Source of the DNA: Rariglobus sp.
GTDB taxonomy: Bacteria > Verrucomicrobiota > Verrucomicrobiia > Opitutales > Opitutaceae
NCBI GenBank assembly: GCA_029266495.1
Contig: JAQSWS010000036.1
Location: 1 to 32,852 of the forward strand
Direction of reading: 5' to 3'
Length of the DNA stretch: 32,852 nt
The notes below the pieces were generated by a model. That model made no database searches. It saw only the letters and a program-made list of their open reading frames with translations, and was not told where the DNA came from. Positions 16,232-25,022 of the stretch are shown one piece after another. Numbering within the stretch: the first letter of the stretch is position 1; each line of letters begins with the position of its first letter. The position numbers and the translations under genes are program-made.

Positions 16232-17350
16232 TCAGGAGTAAATAAAGTCGTGGATCGCTTTTGCACGCACGGGCCACGTGTAGCGGGCCTCGAAATCGAC
16301 CCGGGCCCGGGCACCGAGCCGCCGGCCGAGGTCGGGGTTCTGCCGCAGGGCGCTGATATGGGCGCAAAACCCGTCGACGTCCTCCGGCGGACAAAGCAGG
16401 GCGTTCACGTTATTCTGAAGGGTGCCGCTCAACACCGGTAGATCGGACGCAATCACGGGCCGGCCGGTCGCCATGTATTCAAACATTTTCAACGGCGAGG
16501 TATGCCGGCCGATGTCGGCCCCGCTACGAATGATGACCGAGCGCTGGTTCGGCAATAAAAGGCAGTCCATGCTTTTGAGCAGACCGATGGCTTCGCGATT
16601 GGTTTTGCGGCCGTAGACGAGGACATTGGCACCAGCCAATCCATAAGGCCGGCAATCTTCCCCGGACGGTCCGATGACATGAAAACCGACATCCGGCATT
16701 CGGGACGCACAGGCGGCGAGGATTTCCAGCCCCTTGCCTTTAAAGGCGCTGCCGGCATAGCCCGCATTAAACGCGAATCGGCGCTGCGGTTCCAACGCAG
16801 GCACGGTGAGGAGGGCGGGGTTGGCGGCCCCGCCGGCGACTAAAATGCCGGCTGCGGACAAGCCGGTTTTTTCGATGACATCGGCCTTCAGGCGTTCGGT
16901 CGTTGCGACAACTTTGAGCCCGGGTTCGAGGCGTCGGCGCCGGCGCAGCCACAAGGCATACGGTATAATCAACGGGTCGTGGAGCTCGACGATCGTTTTG
17001 AAGCCCAGTGAAGCGGCCACCCAGCCGACTTTTCCGCTGCGTGTATAAACCACCGAAGTCGCCGGTTGCCGGCGCAGCCAGGCTGCATAGCCCGTTAAAT
17101 ATAGATTGCTCCAATCCGTCGCGGGGCGGACGGCTATCAAGTGCGGGTTGCGGGGCGGGGGCAGTTCGAATCCTGCGAAGACAGCTGGCAGATCTTCGAG
17201 ACGGCAGGGGCTTCTAAAAACAGTGGAAAACGATTCGAAGAGATTCGAAAACGCACAGGCCATATTGGCGGACTGGATGGCGTTGGCGGAGCCGGAGGGG
17301 ATGATGGACCGGGTGGCATAAATAAAAGGGTGCTGCCGGGCTTGTATCAT
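16232..17350 (-). CDS. Glycosyltransferase family 4 (GT-B)
   Basis: This 372-residue protein starts with FIYATRSIIPSGSANAIQSANM, a usual first strand and Gly-rich loop of GT4 enzymes. AFNAGYAGSAFKGKGLEIL at about 194-211 opens the second Rossmann domain, and SPLKMFEYMATGRPVIASD at 285-303 is the nucleotide-sugar site with Glu291. The family moves sugars from nucleotide donors with retention. Its ATG overlaps the stop of the upstream sialyltransferase-like gene (17347-17350), so the two are translated together and probably act in sequence on the capsule chain. Donor and acceptor are not predictable from sequence. Confidence 0.85.
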   Translation of the reverse strand: MIQARQHPFIYATRSIIPSGSANAIQSANMACAFSNLFESFSTVFRSPCRLEDLPAVFAGFELPPPRNPHLIAVRPATDWSNLYLTGYAAWLRRQPATSVVYTRSGKVGWVAASLGFKTIVELHDPLIIPYALWLRRRRRLEPGLKVVATTERLKADVIEKTGLSAAGILVAGGAANPALLTVPALEPQRRFAFNAGYAGSAFKGKGLEILAACASRMPDVGFHVIGPSGEDCRPYGLAGANVLVYGRKTNREAIGLLKSMDCLLLPNQRSVIIRSGADIGRHTSPLKMFEYMATGRPVIASDLPVLSGTLQNNVNALLCPPEDVDGFCAHISALRQNPDLGRRLGARARVDFEARYTWPVRAKAIHDFIYS

Positions 17351-18441
17351 CGGGTGGCTTGGAGTTCCAAGCCGACCACCTTCAGGTTGTTATGCCTGTT
17401 TTCAATATGATAGTGGATGATATCCGAAAAATGGCCGTTCATGACTCCGTCGCAATACTTGGCGCCGGGTGTAAAGCAGCGCAACGTGAGCGAGTTGGAG
17501 AAAATGATTGCGAGATTGTCGAGTGCGGACGACGCAATGGAGGCGACTTCGGCGGGCAGGGCGGAGGATTCGATCAACGACAATTCCACCGGAAGGAGGT
17601 CGGGCCTGGACACGATAAATCCCAAGCCGGCGACATCTGCTAATTTTTCCGCCGACTCGTCCCGGTGCGGGCGGTAGACGACGCGGCGTTCTTGATAAAA
17701 CTCTTTTATTTTCTGAAGGCTTTCCAAGTAACACTCCCGGGTGGTGAGTTTTTTTTCCACATGGGACATCCCGAGAAATAGAATTTCATCCCCGGTGGCG
17801 TGTTGTCTGCCGGCCAGGCGGGAGCGCCAGAATTCATAATGATGGGGGATGAGATGATCGTGGGGGGAGAGGTTGATGGCGTAATGGCTGAAAAACGTAA
17901 GGTGGCGAATGGGAGGAAGGGTTATCCCCGCCCACATTTTCAGCCGGAGCGAACGCAGGTCGTTATGCGGAAACATGGGCGCCAGCTTTGGATCCCGCGG
18001 ATTGCGTCTGAAGCGTGCGATCTGGTGGGTGGCGGAGCCGTCGTCGAGCAGGACGATCCGTGCTGCCGGAAACTGGGCGGCCAGATGGCGGCATTCACGA
18101 CTGCGGTAGTCACCGATGACAATTTCGTCGGGAGCGGGCATCGAGGACAGAATGCTCGCGAGTGTATGACTAAAGCGCCGGGCAGGCTTGCGCTCGCTGA
18201 GTGAATACCACCAGCCCTTTTCCCCCGGGACGACCGGGGCGACCCGGAGGGTGACGGAGTCGATCCCTGCGAGCAGGCGGCTCAGCAGGTCTGCTAACTG
18301 CGGCTTCCGCGCCGAGCAGAATACGATCGCGTAAACCTTCAGGGAGACGCCCTGGGTTTTTAAATAGTGGTGATATTCAATCGCGTTAAAGGCTTGAAGG
18401 GGGGACTTGACCGCAATCAGGACTGTTTGCGAAGTGACCAT
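17347..18441 (-). CDS. Sialyltransferase-like protein (GT52/polysialyltransferase type)
   Basis: This 364-residue protein begins VLIAVKSPLQAFNAIEY, the first strand typical of bacterial GT52 and polysialyltransferase proteins (the 'TPLQ' type start). It has the D/E-D/E-G motif of these families (LLDDGSATHQ, residues 133-135) and a following S-S motif (ASSALDNL at 303-310). The catalytic HP motif appears altered: YRPHRDE at 256-262, with PHR where KPHP is expected. E286 in PVELSLIESS also fits. It probably uses the CMP-nonulosonate made by the NeuA/NeuB pair of this cluster as donor. It has no signal peptide and would act on the inner face of the membrane. It shares ATGA with the GT4 downstream. 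Confidence 0.68.
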   Translation of the reverse strand: MVTSQTVLIAVKSPLQAFNAIEYHHYLKTQGVSLKVYAIVFCSARKPQLADLLSRLLAGIDSVTLRVAPVVPGEKGWWYSLSERKPARRFSHTLASILSSMPAPDEIVIGDYRSRECRHLAAQFPAARIVLLDDGSATHQIARFRRNPRDPKLAPMFPHNDLRSLRLKMWAGITLPPIRHLTFFSHYAINLSPHDHLIPHHYEFWRSRLAGRQHATGDEILFLGMSHVEKKLTTRECYLESLQKIKEFYQERRVVYRPHRDESAEKLADVAGLGFIVSRPDLLPVELSLIESSALPAEVASIASSALDNLAIIFSNSLTLRCFTPGAKYCDGVMNGHFSDIIHYHIENRHNNLKVVGLELQATR

Positions 18442-18488
18442 GGGCGGGCCTCCGGGGGTGGAATCGGGATTACGCGAGAGTTAATCGA

Positions 18489-20168
18489 TCAGGGGTCCAG
18501 AACGACCCGGGCGCCGATCGCGATTTGATACAGGATGCCGGTGATGTCCTTCGCAAACTGGAGGTTCTTGGTGTCGGGCTCGGGCAGGACAATGATCTCA
18601 TCGCCGGGCTCGGGGCGGTAGGAACGCGCGGATTTGCCCGTCAGCGCGAGATTCATGGTGGCGCCATTATTCTGGATGATAATGACGTTCTTTTCGTCGG
18701 CGGTGTCGGTATAGCCTCCGGCATTACGAATATAATCGGTGGCTTTGAACTTGCGCTGATAGGTCTGCGTATTGGGGAAACGGATTTCGCCGTAAACACT
18801 GACGAGCCGGGTGTGTGCGGGGACGTAGAGGATGTCGCCGTTCTCGAGGTGGATCGAGTCGCTCTCCGGGCGGGGGCCGAGGAGGATCTGACCCTTGGGC
18901 TCCACTTTGCGGGCGCGTTCGATGAATGCCAGGATGGTCTGGGTTTCGACCTGGCGGAGTTGAGCCTCCTCCAGTGAATCCGAGGGTGTGCTGGTGACAC
19001 TGCGCGCAAGGTTGTCCAAGGACTGGTCAAGCATCGCCTTCTGGCGGGCGGCGACCGATTTGCGGAAGAGCTGGACGTTTTCGAGACTGGAGCGCGCGGC
19101 GGGGGTGATTCTTCCGAGCGCGTCTCCCAACGTGGAGCCATACGGAAGGACCAGACGGATTTCGCCGTCCTGTTCGCCCATGACGGAAACCATCAGGGAA
19201 TGGGGGCGGCTGCGACGCAGGACGGTGATCAAATCGTTGGGCTTAACGACGAGCCCGTTCACCGCGTCGATTGCATGAACCTCCGCGTCGGAGCGACCGG
19301 GGGTGGAGCGCAGGATGCTGACGTGCGTGCTGTTGGGGTTGACCTGGGCCAGCTTGAGAAGATCCGCGAGCGGGATTTCGCCGGATTTAAATTCAAAGCG
19401 GGAGGCATTGAGGACCTCTCCGTTTAACTGCACGTAATGATGGCGGGCATTGACGAGCAGCGTGTCGCCATCGCGAAACTGGCTGCGATGGGTTTTTCCG
19501 GTGGCGAGGAAATCATAGAGATTGATGGACTCGACGACTTCGCGGTTACGGATGAGCGAGATATCTATATAACTGCCGCGGTCAGGGTCGATGCCCCCGG
19601 CCTTGGAGAGAAAATACAGCATGATGTCCGACGAATTTCCGCCGTATAGGCCCGGTTTTTGAACGTAGCCGGTGACGAAGACCTTCACCGGTTGGGCGGA
19701 GGCGAGGTTTGTATAGACGCTTACGCCCTTGATGTAGACTTGCTGGACACGATCACGGACGAAGCGGTCGAGTTCTTGATTGCGGACGCCGGCGACGGTG
19801 ATCGGGCCGACTTCCGGAATGAAGATGTTGCCTTGCGCATCGACGGTGAGCGCGAGGGATGACTGAACGGAACCCCAGAGCATGACCTTTAGCTGATCTC
19901 CGACCGCTATTTCGTAGTCGGGGTTGAAGCCTGAAAAGGAAACCGACGTGAAATCACCCTTGAAAAGATGGGCGCCGAAAGGTGTCGGGGTGGCGGGCGC
20001 TTCTTCCACGACGACGGGGGAGACCTTGGGCTGGAGGACCTCCATGCTGGTCATTTCCTGGGCCACCGACGGGGTATTGGTCTGGATCGCCAGCTGTGCG
20101 GGAAGCATTGCCGGGGCTGCGAGCACCCAAGCTGCAAGAATGAAGCGGAGGAACGGACGTGGTTTCAT
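18489..20168 (-). CDS. kpsD: Polysaccharide export outer-membrane protein, KpsD/Wza-like
   Basis: This 559-residue protein has a signal peptide (residues 1-24, ending PAMLPAQ) without a lipobox Cys, as in KpsD rather than the lipoprotein Wza. The polysaccharide export domain begins at about 84 (YEIAVGDQLKVMLWGSVQ). SLBB-type repeats follow: VKVFVTGYVQKPGLYGG, then YVQLNGEVLNASRFEFKSG, and near the end LVSVYGEIRFPNTQTYQ with YIRNAGGYTDTADEK. Such proteins form the periplasmic/outer-membrane channel for capsule chains. The gene lies 10 bases after a KpsE-like gene and after the KpsMT pair, matching an ABC-dependent (group 2/3 style) export system. The length is like KpsD of E. coli (about 558). 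Confidence 0.9.
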   Translation of the reverse strand: MKPRPFLRFILAAWVLAAPAMLPAQLAIQTNTPSVAQEMTSMEVLQPKVSPVVVEEAPATPTPFGAHLFKGDFTSVSFSGFNPDYEIAVGDQLKVMLWGSVQSSLALTVDAQGNIFIPEVGPITVAGVRNQELDRFVRDRVQQVYIKGVSVYTNLASAQPVKVFVTGYVQKPGLYGGNSSDIMLYFLSKAGGIDPDRGSYIDISLIRNREVVESINLYDFLATGKTHRSQFRDGDTLLVNARHHYVQLNGEVLNASRFEFKSGEIPLADLLKLAQVNPNSTHVSILRSTPGRSDAEVHAIDAVNGLVVKPNDLITVLRRSRPHSLMVSVMGEQDGEIRLVLPYGSTLGDALGRITPAARSSLENVQLFRKSVAARQKAMLDQSLDNLARSVTSTPSDSLEEAQLRQVETQTILAFIERARKVEPKGQILLGPRPESDSIHLENGDILYVPAHTRLVSVYGEIRFPNTQTYQRKFKATDYIRNAGGYTDTADEKNVIIIQNNGATMNLALTGKSARSYRPEPGDEIIVLPEPDTKNLQFAKDITGILYQIAIGARVVLDP

Positions 20169-20178
20169 AGGGGAGGGT

Positions 20179-21288
20179 TCAGCGGTCGATATGACACATG
20201 ACGGAATCGTAGATCAGCCGGCCGAGCACGGTGACCAAGCCGAGGAGGGCGAGGGCCGTAAGAGTCCAGTAGCCCACGCGGGGATAGGTGGCGTCTTCCA
20301 GGCTCGACGGATGGGCGATCACGATGAGGGATCGGATATTGAGTGCGGCTTGGGCATGGGCGGATTGAAGGGCCAGCAACGCCGAGGCGTAGGTTTTGGC
20401 GGCGAACTCGGTTTCGATTGCGGCGTCATTGAACTTCATGATCTCACTGGCCAGCGGGGTGCCGCCCGGGGCCTGCCCGGCGAGGCGGGCGCGAAGGGTG
20501 GAAATTTCGGTGGTGAGCGCGTCGATGCGGGACTGCGTTTCAACCAACTGCGGGGCGCCGGCGGCGATGAAGGTCCTGCGGCCGGCGATCCGGGTGTTTT
20601 GCTCCGCGAGTTCGCGTTCCATGCGGGCGATCACCTCCATCAGGGCTTCGGAGTAGCGGGCGGGGTCCAGCTGGCCCGCGGTGTTTTGATAGAGGGTCAG
20701 CTTTTGCGTGCGGTCCTTGAACAGGGACTCGGCTTTGGCGACTTCGAGGCGGATGAACCCGACCTGCTTGTCGGCGAGCTGCCTGGAGACGGCGTTGAGC
20801 ATGGCCTCGGACTCGGAGACGATGTGGTCCGCGAGGGCGAGGGTCTGCCCGGGTGAAAATCCGCGGGCTTCGACATGGAGGATCGAGCTGCTGTCCACGA
20901 TCACGCGGACCATCCCGCGATAATAATCCAGGAACTCGTCGAATGACGCGTCCTTGGGAAGGCGTTGCCAGCGGTTGATCGAAGGCGACGAGTAGTGGTC
21001 GCGCAGCCGGAGATCCGCATCGAGGCGTTTGAGCATGTCGGGCGAGAGGATGTATTGCTCGATCATGTGCGAATCGACGTCCTTGCTGCGCAGGGCTGCG
21101 CCGAGCATCGCGCCGGCGGGGTCCGCGCCGGAGGGAATGTCGCTGCTGCGGGGCAGGACAACGACCGCGGCCTCGTAAACGGGCGTGTATAGGAAAACCC
21201 AATACGCGGCGAGCAGCAGCGTCGGGGCGATCACGAGGAGGAGCAGCCGCTTGAGGGCCGATGGAGGACTCGGGGAGGAGTGTTGCAT
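20179..21288 (-). CDS. kpsE: KpsE-like capsule export inner-membrane protein (copy 1)
   Basis: This 369-residue protein has the PCP/KpsE layout: one N-terminal membrane helix (about 11-34, RLLLLVIAPTLLLAAYWVFLY), a long periplasmic part with IEQYILSPDMLKRLDADLRLRDHY and coiled-coil regions (about 150-290), and a C-terminal helix (about 340-361) after the PRVGYW turn. Proteins of this class join the inner-membrane KpsMT transporter with the outer-membrane KpsD channel. A TTG 21 bases upstream would overlap kpsT by 14 bases; the ATG at 21288, 7 bases after the kpsT stop, is preferred. A second, clearly related copy is encoded on the other side of kpsMT. Confidence 0.88.
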   Translation of the reverse strand: MQHSSPSPPSALKRLLLLVIAPTLLLAAYWVFLYTPVYEAAVVVLPRSSDIPSGADPAGAMLGAALRSKDVDSHMIEQYILSPDMLKRLDADLRLRDHYSSPSINRWQRLPKDASFDEFLDYYRGMVRVIVDSSSILHVEARGFSPGQTLALADHIVSESEAMLNAVSRQLADKQVGFIRLEVAKAESLFKDRTQKLTLYQNTAGQLDPARYSEALMEVIARMERELAEQNTRIAGRRTFIAAGAPQLVETQSRIDALTTEISTLRARLAGQAPGGTPLASEIMKFNDAAIETEFAAKTYASALLALQSAHAQAALNIRSLIVIAHPSSLEDATYPRVGYWTLTALALLGLVTVLGRLIYDSVMCHIDR

Positions 21289-21295
21289 GGCGGGA

Positions 21296-21955
21296 TCAGT
21301 CGTCGGCAAAGGGGGCGATCGCTTCCTCGATGTCCTCCACGAGGGTGAGTTTATGGTCCTGAACGACGACGGCCACCTGGCAGAACTGGCGGATCGTGTT
21401 CATCTGGTGGGACACGAGGATGATGTTGTGTTTTTGATTCCGGGCCCGGAGCCAGGTCTTGCAGGTGTCGCGAAAACCCGCGTCGCCGACGCTGGTGATT
21501 TCGTCGAGGAGGAAGTAGTCGTAGTCAAAAGCCATGCAGAGGGCGAAGCCGAGGCGCACGCGCATGCCGGCGGAGTAGTTTTTGACGGGCTCGTCGAAGT
21601 ATTCGCCGATGCCCGAGATCTCATGAACTTTTGCGAGTTTCTCGCGGATCGCCTCGCGTGAATAACCGTGGATGGAGAATACCACCCAGCAGTTTTCCCG
21701 GCCCGACATGACGGGCAGAAAGCCGCCGCGCAACGTGACGGGCCACGACAGGCTGCCGGTGGAGGCGATCCGGCCGCCGTCGGGCTGGTCGACGCCGGCG
21801 AGAAGACGGAGCAAGGTGGATTTGCCGGCGCCGTTGGCACCGAGGATGGCGACGTTGACGTCCGGCGGGATCGTCACGGAGGCATCTTGGAACACGGGGT
21901 GGAGGCGGCCGTTTCCGAGCCGGTAGGCTTTGTCCAAATGGGAGATTTTAATCAT
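21296..21955 (-). CDS. kpsT: Capsule ABC transporter ATP-binding protein KpsT
   Basis: This 219-residue ATPase has Walker A GANGAGKST at 39-47, the signature YSAGMRVRLGFA at 127-138 (in place of LSGGQ, typical of polysaccharide exporters), Walker B FLLDEI at 148-153 and the switch His183 in VSHQMNTIRQ. The length and motifs match KpsT/CtrD/BexA, without the C-terminal glycan-recognition extension of Wzt, so export is probably not tied to a terminal cap. It powers transfer of the lipid-linked chain across the inner membrane with KpsM, whose gene it overlaps by 8 bases at 21948-21955. Confidence 0.93.
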   Translation of the reverse strand: MIKISHLDKAYRLGNGRLHPVFQDASVTIPPDVNVAILGANGAGKSTLLRLLAGVDQPDGGRIASTGSLSWPVTLRGGFLPVMSGRENCWVVFSIHGYSREAIREKLAKVHEISGIGEYFDEPVKNYSAGMRVRLGFALCMAFDYDYFLLDEITSVGDAGFRDTCKTWLRARNQKHNIILVSHQMNTIRQFCQVAVVVQDHKLTLVEDIEEAIAPFADD

Positions 21956-22748
21956 CCTGGAGCAGGCGTTTGTGGTTCAGGCGCATCGCCAGCATCCCCG
22001 CGGTGAGAGAGGCGGCCGCGCACACGGCGATGAAGTCGAGCCGCCCGTGCGACGTGTAGCTGTAGTAGAAGCAGCTGCGGGTGATCTCGGTCGCGTGCAG
22101 CAGCGGGTTGAGCAGAAAATAGGGGCGAATGTCGGACGGCAGCGACTCCGCCGTGAAAAAAATACCCGAGATAAAAAACAGCGGACGGATGAAAAACGGC
22201 ACGAAGCGGCGCGCTTCGGGCAGAACCGTGAGAAGGACCGTGAAGAGCATGCTCAGTCCCAGGGCGAGGATCAGCAACAGGCCGATGTTGACCAGCAGTT
22301 CAAGGAACCGGACCTGCTCGATTCTAAAATGGAGGATGTGGCAGACCGAGGTGAAGACCGTGAGGGTGAAGATAAAAAAAACGAAATGATGGAGCCCGTT
22401 CGACAGGACGGGATCGACGGGCTGGACCAGCCGGTAGTTGAACAGGGCGTCCGCCTGGCGAAATGCCCTGGCGCCTCCGTGGGCGACCTGCCGGAAAAGA
22501 ATGAACGGCGCGACCCCGGTGATCACCAGCATGGGAATGGGGATGTTTCCCAGTTCATGCCGGCCCCGCAGGTAAAACAGGAAAGTAAACAAGAGCACCT
22601 GCATGAGGGGCTCCACAAACGCCCACGCGATGCCGCCGCGAAGCTGGCCGAATTGTGCGCTCAGGTTGCGAACGAACAACGCGTGGATGACCGCCCATTG
22701 GACTTGGGGGGGCTTGCGCCGGGGCAGGCCGGTGGAGTTCGGGTTCAT
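21948..22748 (-). CDS. kpsM: Capsule ABC transporter permease KpsM
   Basis: This 266-residue membrane protein belongs to the ABC-2 permease family. It has a cytoplasmic N-terminus with LFVRNLSAQFGQLRGGIAWAF, about six hydrophobic segments, and the late segment PFFIRPLFFISGIFFTAESLP followed by LLNPLLHATEITRSCFY, all as in KpsM/CtrC/BexB. It forms the channel for capsule chains in the inner membrane with KpsT. The frame is open further upstream, but the ATG at 22748 overlaps the stop of the KpsE-like gene by ATGA and gives the family's normal N-terminus. Coupling with both neighbours fits a single export complex. Confidence 0.92.
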   Translation of the reverse strand: MNPNSTGLPRRKPPQVQWAVIHALFVRNLSAQFGQLRGGIAWAFVEPLMQVLLFTFLFYLRGRHELGNIPIPMLVITGVAPFILFRQVAHGGARAFRQADALFNYRLVQPVDPVLSNGLHHFVFFIFTLTVFTSVCHILHFRIEQVRFLELLVNIGLLLILALGLSMLFTVLLTVLPEARRFVPFFIRPLFFISGIFFTAESLPSDIRPYFLLNPLLHATEITRSCFYYSYTSHGRLDFIAVCAAASLTAGMLAMRLNHKRLLQDD

Positions 22749-23875
22749 CGTTTGCCTTTCGGGCCTGGGGCGGGGCGGAGGAGCCGGCCGGCAATCGGCG
22801 CGGCCGTGAACAGGTGCAACGTGCCGGCGGCAAGCATCCACACCCAGATGCGCGGGTAGGAGTGGTCTTGCGGCAACATGGGTGAGGAGACCAGGACGAG
22901 GGACTTGAGGTTTTCAGACGCGGCGATCTGCGCGCTTTGCAACGCCGTCAGGGAGCCCGCGTAGCTCTGCGTGGCGAGGTCCAGCTCCAGTTGAACGATT
23001 TGGTAGGATGCAAGGAGCTGGTTGAACGGCGTGGCACCTTCGTCCGTGGCGCTGGCGGAACGGGTGAGCCGGGCCCGTTCAAGGGCGATTTGCTCCTCGA
23101 TCGCCCTGATCTTGGCCTGGCTCTCGCTTGCCGCGGGTGCGGTGGGCGCCAGGTATGCCAGCGTGCTCGCGAGGTGGGCCTTTTCCGTGGCGAGGGCGGA
23201 CTCAAGGCCGGCGATGATCGACAAGGCGGCCGAGCCGTCCTTGTCCGGCATGAACGTGTTGTTCTCCTGTTGAAACGCCAGCACGTGGCGGCTTTTCGCG
23301 GCATGCTCGGCCTTTGTCTTGTCGAGGTGCTCGCGTGCGGCCGACGTCTGACGCTCGGCGATCTTGCGGGAGACCTCGTTCACATAATCCTCGGCCGCTT
23401 TAAGGGTGAGCTGGGATTGGCGGAGGGTCTGCTCGGGCGAGTATCCCTCGACCGTAAGGGTCAGGATGCTGGAGGTCGTGTCGATCGACACGTCGATCAA
23501 GGACTGATACTTCGCTAGAAAAACATCGAAACTGGCGTCCGCCGGCAGGCGCTGCGGAGGCAGAATGGAACGGGCCGAATAATGAGTCCGCAGATCAAGC
23601 TCCCGATTGAGGACCTCGAGAAGATTGGGTGAGAGTATATACTCCCGGATCATGTGCAGGTCCTGTTGCTCGCCACCTCCAGCACCGAGCAGGGATGCCG
23701 CGCCCAAGGACATGCTCGCGGTGTCGTGCTGATTGCGAAGAACGAACTGCGTGGTCGTCGCGTAGCGATGTGTATAGCCGAGCGAGAGCCAGAGCCATAA
23801 CAGTAGCAGCGGAAGACCGTAGGCAATGAGCCAGCACGCGCGCCTGGATTGAAGGATAGAAGAGGTCTTTTGCAC
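22745..23875 (-). CDS. kpsE: KpsE-like capsule export inner-membrane protein (copy 2)
   Basis: This 376-residue protein shows the same layout as the copy downstream of kpsT: N-terminal membrane helix (about 13-33, CWLIAYGLPLLLLWLWLSLGY), IREYILSPNLLEVLNRELDLRTHYS, coiled-coil regions at about 160-290, and a C-terminal helix after YPRIWVW. Shared positions such as EYILSP, LDLRxHYS, RLPxDASFDxFLxxY and EGYSPxQTL show that the two copies are paralogues. The start codon is GTG, 4 bases after the GT8 stop. Its stop overlaps the kpsM start. Whether the two copies form mixed or separate complexes cannot be told from sequence. Confidence 0.86.
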   Translation of the reverse strand: MQKTSSILQSRRACWLIAYGLPLLLLWLWLSLGYTHRYATTTQFVLRNQHDTASMSLGAASLLGAGGGEQQDLHMIREYILSPNLLEVLNRELDLRTHYSARSILPPQRLPADASFDVFLAKYQSLIDVSIDTTSSILTLTVEGYSPEQTLRQSQLTLKAAEDYVNEVSRKIAERQTSAAREHLDKTKAEHAAKSRHVLAFQQENNTFMPDKDGSAALSIIAGLESALATEKAHLASTLAYLAPTAPAASESQAKIRAIEEQIALERARLTRSASATDEGATPFNQLLASYQIVQLELDLATQSYAGSLTALQSAQIAASENLKSLVLVSSPMLPQDHSYPRIWVWMLAAGTLHLFTAAPIAGRLLRPAPGPKGKR

Positions 23876-23879
23876 GGGC

Positions 23880-25022
23880 TTAGGGATTCTCGGTCATGGC
23901 CGAAAGCTGTCGCGCCATCCTGGTTTGCTGGCGCGACCACTTCTTCCGGGCCTTGGAAATATTTCTCCGCAATGTGCCGGCCCGGATGTGACGGAAGACG
24001 CCGGTCAACCGGCCCCAGAGGGATGTTTTTCGCTCAGGAAGAATGCCATCCAAGTCGTCTAGAAGCCGGCTGATGACGGTGTCGGCATTCCCCGCGTAAC
24101 GTCGCAAATCCGCGAGCCTCGACTGGCGCTCCTGCAGAATACTCAGCTTTAGCTGCTGAAGTCGCAGATGGTGCAGAATCTCACCCGGCGTCAGCGCCTC
24201 CTGCAAAATTGAAGCCCATAAATTTTCGAGCTTGGCGTAGTTCGATTCCTCCGGGGTCAGGTGAAGCTGCCATGGTTTCTCGCCTACAAAATGGAGGATC
24301 CGCAGGTTTTCTGTCAGGAGTTCATTGATCTGATTGAACGCGGTATCCGGGTATTTCCGCTTGGTGACATTGAAGGCCTCATCCAGGGCGCAGACCTGTT
24401 CGATGGGGAAATAGTCATTGAGAATCGCCTGATCCGCCTTCCCTTTGCGGGCATTATAATCCGGCGAGATGCGGTGATTGAGCAGAGCCTGGTATGTTTC
24501 GCCCGTGAGGTGGAGGCGCCCGATGACCATGACGCCTGTATTGAAATAATCGAGGGGCTTGCCTGTTTTATAATTGAGGCTGCGGGTCGCTGCGAACGGC
24601 GCCGCGTGCTCAAACAAGGCGGTGAGCGAACCGGTGCAGATCATGTCGCTGTCCAAGGTCACCACGCGGTCGAATTCGTCCAAGGCAAACGCCTCGAGTA
24701 TAAAAAAGGCCGGCTTCAGGCGTTCCGGAGTGTGGAGGTGTTCGTCGCGGTTGGCCCAGACCGTGCCGTATCGCGAATCGTCCGCCTCGTGATAGCGAAC
24801 ATTAGAATAGAGACGGCTCACCAGCTCGCGGCTTTCCTTGGACAACGGGGCCAGCTTGCGATTGTGAATGATTATAAAAGGCAGGTTGAGCCCGGGGTGC
24901 CTTTGTTTCAGCGAATGGACAAGCACTGCGAAGCCCGGCACGAAGTCGTCGTTGAGGACGGTGCACAGTGCGGTGCGACCAGGAGTGGACGGGCTGCAGG
25001 GAGCAGGAGGGGAGGCGCTCAT
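23880..25022 (-). CDS. Glycosyltransferase family 8
   Basis: This 380-residue protein has the GT8 (glycogenin/LgtC-like) GT-A core: ALCTVLNDDFVPGFAVLVHSL at 18-38, the metal-binding DxD motif LDSDM at 124-128, YFNTGVMVI at 159-167, KADQAILND at 195-203 and the C-terminal HFVGEKPW at 244-251. Family members move galactose or glucose with retention. The C-terminal 110 residues are a helical, Arg/Lys-rich extension with likely coiled coil (LHHLRLQQLKLSILQERQ), which may bind the membrane or a partner. The start overlaps the stop of the large sulfotransferase fusion by ATGA (25019-25022). It probably adds one sugar of the capsule repeat. Confidence 0.88.
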   Translation of the reverse strand: MSASPPAPCSPSTPGRTALCTVLNDDFVPGFAVLVHSLKQRHPGLNLPFIIIHNRKLAPLSKESRELVSRLYSNVRYHEADDSRYGTVWANRDEHLHTPERLKPAFFILEAFALDEFDRVVTLDSDMICTGSLTALFEHAAPFAATRSLNYKTGKPLDYFNTGVMVIGRLHLTGETYQALLNHRISPDYNARKGKADQAILNDYFPIEQVCALDEAFNVTKRKYPDTAFNQINELLTENLRILHFVGEKPWQLHLTPEESNYAKLENLWASILQEALTPGEILHHLRLQQLKLSILQERQSRLADLRRYAGNADTVISRLLDDLDGILPERKTSLWGRLTGVFRHIRAGTLRRNISKARKKWSRQQTRMARQLSAMTENP

